Of a DNA stretch of 21,801 bases, positions 18,484 through 21,801 are shown one piece after another. The notes beneath the pieces were generated by a model. The model saw only the letters and a program-made list of their open reading frames with translations. It had not been told where the DNA came from and did no database searches. Origin of the DNA: Didymodactylos carnosus (Eukaryota > Rotifera > Eurotatoria > Philodinida > Philodinidae); assembly GCA_905250885.1 (NCBI GenBank), contig CAJNOQ010003009.1, forward strand, positions 1-21,801, in the 5' to 3' direction. Numbering within the stretch: position 1 is the first letter of the stretch; every line of letters starts with the position of its first letter. The position numbers and the translations under genes were made by a program.

Positions 18484-20254
18484 TTAATTATAGTAAGACT
18501 GTCGTCTTTGATCACGTTTTAATATACGATTGAATGTTCGTCTAAAGTGTTTGTTACTAAGAGCATACAAAAATGGATTTATGGTTGAGTTTGCATATCC
18601 TAACCAGGTTGACATTATTATTTGACGTTGTGATACGCAATGTTCACAAAACGCTACGACCATATACAAAATGAAATATGGTAGAAAGCAACATATAAAT
18701 CCAAATACTATTGCAAATAGTTGACGAAACGCTTTTTCCTCTTGATTCCACGTTGTCTGTTTAGTTGTTGTGCCAGAACGCATATTCTTCATACTTCTTG
18801 TACCATTTGTTGATGACGTTGTACTAAAACAAGTAGTTTCGCCTATCGCACAGGTGGTCACCGCAGGTATACTCGGTTTTGCAAATGAAGATGTGCGCTT
18901 TGCCTTTTTAGATGCTAATCGTATGGATGATGATGTTAGTGGCACCGGCGAATTTGGTATTTGACGTGACGCAACCGGAACAAGTGAACGGTTTCGTATT
19001 CGAGATGAATTTCTCATTTCATCTATCAGCGGGATTGGCGAATGTGATCTGATACCATTGTTATCTAAGGATGTGTTAGCTAATGGATTTGAATGAATTG
19101 TAAATGTATTTCGTTTTTCTTCTCGAATTGTACATTGACAAAGATTAAAAAGTAATTGTCGTCGACGAGTTGTCGTTGTTGTATTCGGAATACTTGAATT
19201 TCGATGACGACAAGTGAAAGACGATGTTGGATGATGCTGGCAATCACATAATGAACAACAACAACATGTGCCTATGGATCCGATATCTGACGTTGATCTA
19301 ATATTAGTTTTCGTACTGCTAAACTTATTTGCCTTTTTTCTTGCACATGATGACGATAGTGGTTGTTGTCGTTTCAGTTTTGCATTATTCGAATAGATTC
19401 TACACGAATGGTAATCGTACGTATGCTTAAAACAGCGTTCATCAACGTTTAAGCCTTTTCGCATTGCAGTACGGTTTCTTATAATAAGATCGCGTGCAGG
19501 AGAATTGGTATTATCGTTATGAGTCAATATTTCTCGCGTTTTATACATGTTCGTTGAAAATGAATAATCTTGATAATCGATTTCATGATAAATATTTGAT
19601 TTTTGATGATGTAAATTGGCATTTCGATCACAACGTTCCTACAATTGTACATATTTCATTATTAGATAAATTTAACTTCCTTTTTACACAAAATCGTACC
19701 TTTGACTTCTGATTTGTCGTCGCTGAATCCTTTTTTGATGAATATTTCATTGGCGTATGAATGATTGTACTAGTTGTTGTCTTTTTTGTTGATGTTACCG
19801 ACGACGGATTTTGTTTTAACATCAGTTGCATATTTCGTTTTTTTGTAAAATTAATCCTTATAATACTATTATCACTTATATCACTATCATTGTTACTGTC
19901 ACAAGTATCCGTCATATGATATCGTTTTATTGAAGATACTGTATTCAGTTTGTTTTTTAAGAGACTATCATTTTCGGTTAAATTCATTGTATATAATTGT
20001 CTGTTACTCTCCGAACATTTTGAAATATCTGTTCGATCATTATTATTCTGATTATTTGTATTACCGGCATTCACAGATCGTTTTGTATAGCAACTATTGT
20101 TATTTAATAGAGCATTTTTATATCTTCGCTTAATTTCATAATAGATTCGGCAGTTCAATGACATCATGACAAAAAGAGGAAGATAAAAGTTAATGATTGC
20201 TGTTGATACTTTGAATATCTTACTATGAGTGTATTCAGGATCACATTGATTCTT
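18484..20254 (-). CDS. Histamine H1-like biogenic amine GPCR, 5'-truncated by the window (last two exons)
   Basis: C-terminal part of a plasma-membrane class A GPCR, 569 residues visible. Exon A (20254-19700) starts in phase 0 after TTTTAG with the second-loop Cys (residue 4), then TM5 with KVSTAIINFYLP; it keeps the Lys, Thr and Asn at H1 positions 5.39, 5.42 and 5.46. A 61-bp intron (19699-19639, GTACGA...TTGTAG) joins to exon B in phase 0. The third loop is very long (about 450 residues), rich in Ser, Thr, Arg and Asn, with a Cys cluster. TM6 reads FICCFLPYF (491-513), with Phe at residue 503 replacing the near-universal Trp 6.48. TM7 has WLGYANSTINPFLY, then basic helix 8 and a short tail ending YYN. 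TM5, the AFC(E/K) stretch after TM6 and WLGY(A/I)NST favour H1 histamine over muscarinic receptors. The ligand is inference. TM1-TM4, including DRY, are not in the window. Confidence 0.85.
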
Positions 20255-21801
20255 CTAAAACCATCAATATAAATAAAATTTTTATCTTGCTAAATACTGT
20301 TTCAGAGCATACACAAATACGTAAAGGAATGGATACGAATATAACTGACATAAAAACTTTATCTTTTTGAATGTCAAGAGAAAAAACATTTTTTGCTAGA
20401 ACAGGCGGACATGTGGTCTGAAAGCAATCCGAACTTCTACGAAAAATTTTCCTTAGAGGTTTTCGGGTGTGCTATTTCTAAAAAACTAGTTTTCAAAGTT
20501 AAAAGATGATTTTTAAGGAGTTTTCTGGAGATCCGGCCTCTGGAAATCCTCTTAAAAACCGTTTTGGAGCTTTGTAAAGCTCCTTTTTGGAATTAGCATA
20601 CACGAAAACCTACAGAAAAAATTTTTATAGACCTCTCGGCTGCTGTTAAAATACATTTTTTTAGGTCAATTAAAAGTTTTCATCGCTACAGCTTTTCACA
20701 GGCAAGATTTTGACACAATCCAAATATATCAGCAGAAAATTTTTGACTCATACATCATTCGACTCAGTTTTTCACGCTGATTCTTAATATGTATATTTTA
20801 TATAGAAAAAACATGATCTTAGGATGCAGAAAGCTTGTTTTATCCTCAAAAAGCGAGAGGTTTTGAAAAATCTGTCTAGGCTCCAGTCAAAGTTAGGCGA
20901 CTAAAGGCTAATACCATAAATACATGAGATTACGGAGCTCATTGTGGTAAAAGATGAAGGTTTTATGAGCTTGGAAAACTTCGGAAAACTCTTGGTACTA
21001 AGCAAACCTTTTGGGAAAAGAGCTTTTTTCAGAAAAACGTTTAAATTATTTTAGCTCGAATGCGGAAGGAAATTTTTTTTTATAACAGTAGATAGCCCAA
21101 ATTCTGCTGATTCCGAATATGTCCTTAGATTGAGATTAAAACTAAATCTACGCTGAGAAAATTGACTTTTTTCAAATAGTTAGCAAATTATAGAGAGAAT
21201 TTTTCATCTAACTTTTTTCCATGAAGAAACAACTTCAGACAAAAAATTTTTTTGCCATTAGATACCCCATTAGTTGAAGTATATACGACGATCTTCAAAT
21301 CAAGAAAAAGTAAACTTCGCCTTTTTGACCAAATTTCCGCCTGGATGCCCACTATGCCTTATATGCTCCACATGACCTCACTCTTTTTTCTTCTTTTGAA
21401 ATCTCAGTTGCATTTTCAATGTGACTTTCGGCTTAACAACATTCCTTTGTATACATCTAACTCTAAGAAATATAAAGTGGTGGCAAAAAGTTTAACAACA
21501 AACTTGTTTTTGTTCTTTCTCGTGAATCCTAGTAGCTACAATAAATCTGACGATAGGTTCATACAGCGCTGACTTGGATGTGTGTATATATATTATTCAA
21601 AAAATTTCAATTTGACTTTAACCTGTTAGAAAAAAGGTTTTCTCAGAAATCCACGATCTTCAAAAATCCTACTTTTTTAAAACCCAATGCAAACATTTGT
21701 TTTATTATTTCGTAAGATAGAGCAAAGTCTTCTCTTCAAAATGAGACCTTCCGCAGTTCTCCACAACAGTTTTTCATTGAGTTATGACTTTTACACGAAA
21801 A
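20255..21801. other. Probable large intron of the GPCR gene, truncated by the window end
   Basis: The acceptor TTTTAG at 20255-20260 (minus) marks the intron end. No TM1-TM4 or DRY-type sequence could be read on the minus strand up to the window edge. A plus-strand open stretch at 21252-21572 lacks domain features and is probably chance. A minus-strand open stretch around 20420-20306 (starting QTTCPPVLAK) is not TM4-like. Confidence 0.5.
20441..20617. mobile_element. ~180-bp foldback element upstream of the GPCR exons
   Basis: Nearly the whole segment folds on itself around a central CCGG near 20533-20536. AAAAATTTTCCTTAGAGGTTT pairs imperfectly with the reverse complement of the right end (AGGTTTTCGTGTATGC), and TTAAGGAGTTTTCTGGAG pairs with CCTCTGGAAATCCTCTTAA. 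A local perfect hairpin GGAGCTTTGTAAAGCTCC lies in the right arm (20566-20583). It probably sits in the intron before exon A. Confidence 0.7.

Noticed and set aside
18484..20254. Muscarinic acetylcholine receptor identity for the GPCR
   Set aside because: TM5 (KVSTAIINFYLP) and the TM6-TM7 region match the histamine H1 pattern better, though the first four helices are unseen.
1..21801. CRISPR arrays, operons, phage or bacterial defence systems
   Set aside because: No regularly spaced repeats or long contiguous prokaryotic ORFs; introns, LINE and mariner sequences show an animal genome.

Overview
The window is AT-rich animal (metazoan) genomic DNA. It has two spliced genes on the minus strand, separated and invaded by transposable elements. 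Most introns are tiny (53-85 bp) with clear GT...AG ends. Non-LTR, mariner and palindromic MITE-like elements are dense, and both proteins are invertebrate-like. A bdelloid rotifer (Rotaria/Adineta type) is my best guess, but this is inference; no marker here proves it.

Gene 1 (minus strand, 12658 down to 2393) can be spliced completely by eye into 12 exons and one open reading frame of 1064 codons. It encodes a predicted single-pass type I surface protein: signal peptide, four EGF-like domains, two C-type lectin-like domains, a Ser/Thr/His-rich stalk, one transmembrane helix and a tail of about 12 residues. Both lectin folds keep the structural Trp/Cys/WIG-type landmarks but lack the usual EPN/QPD and WND calcium/sugar motifs. 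Ten of its eleven introns are phase 1, as expected of a shuffled domain gene. A poly-T tract plus AG lies just upstream of the ATG and an AATAAA just after the stop.

Gene 2 (minus strand, 20254 down to 18484, 5' part missing) is the C-terminal half of a class A GPCR closest to histamine H1-type receptors. It covers the second extracellular loop, TM5, a third intracellular loop of about 450 residues, TM6, TM7 and helix 8. Its TM6 motif reads CFLP instead of CWxP. Exons for TM1-TM4 are not visible and presumably lie beyond position 21801.

Mobile DNA: intron 10 of gene 1 holds an antisense, decayed LINE (about 4178-8511) with a candidate 10-bp target duplication. The LINE is itself split by a 320-bp palindromic MITE. 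Intron 2 carries a 314-bp TA-flanked MITE. Between the genes lies a nest (13454-15660) made of three copies of one arm motif, a 302-bp foldback and a dead mariner of about 0.93 kb. A 463-bp TIR element (16463-16925) follows. The upstream side of gene 2 carries a near-perfect foldback of about 180 bp.

The left end (1-2334) is mostly featureless AT-rich DNA with one doubtful open stretch. No rRNA, tRNA, CRISPR or prokaryotic feature was seen.
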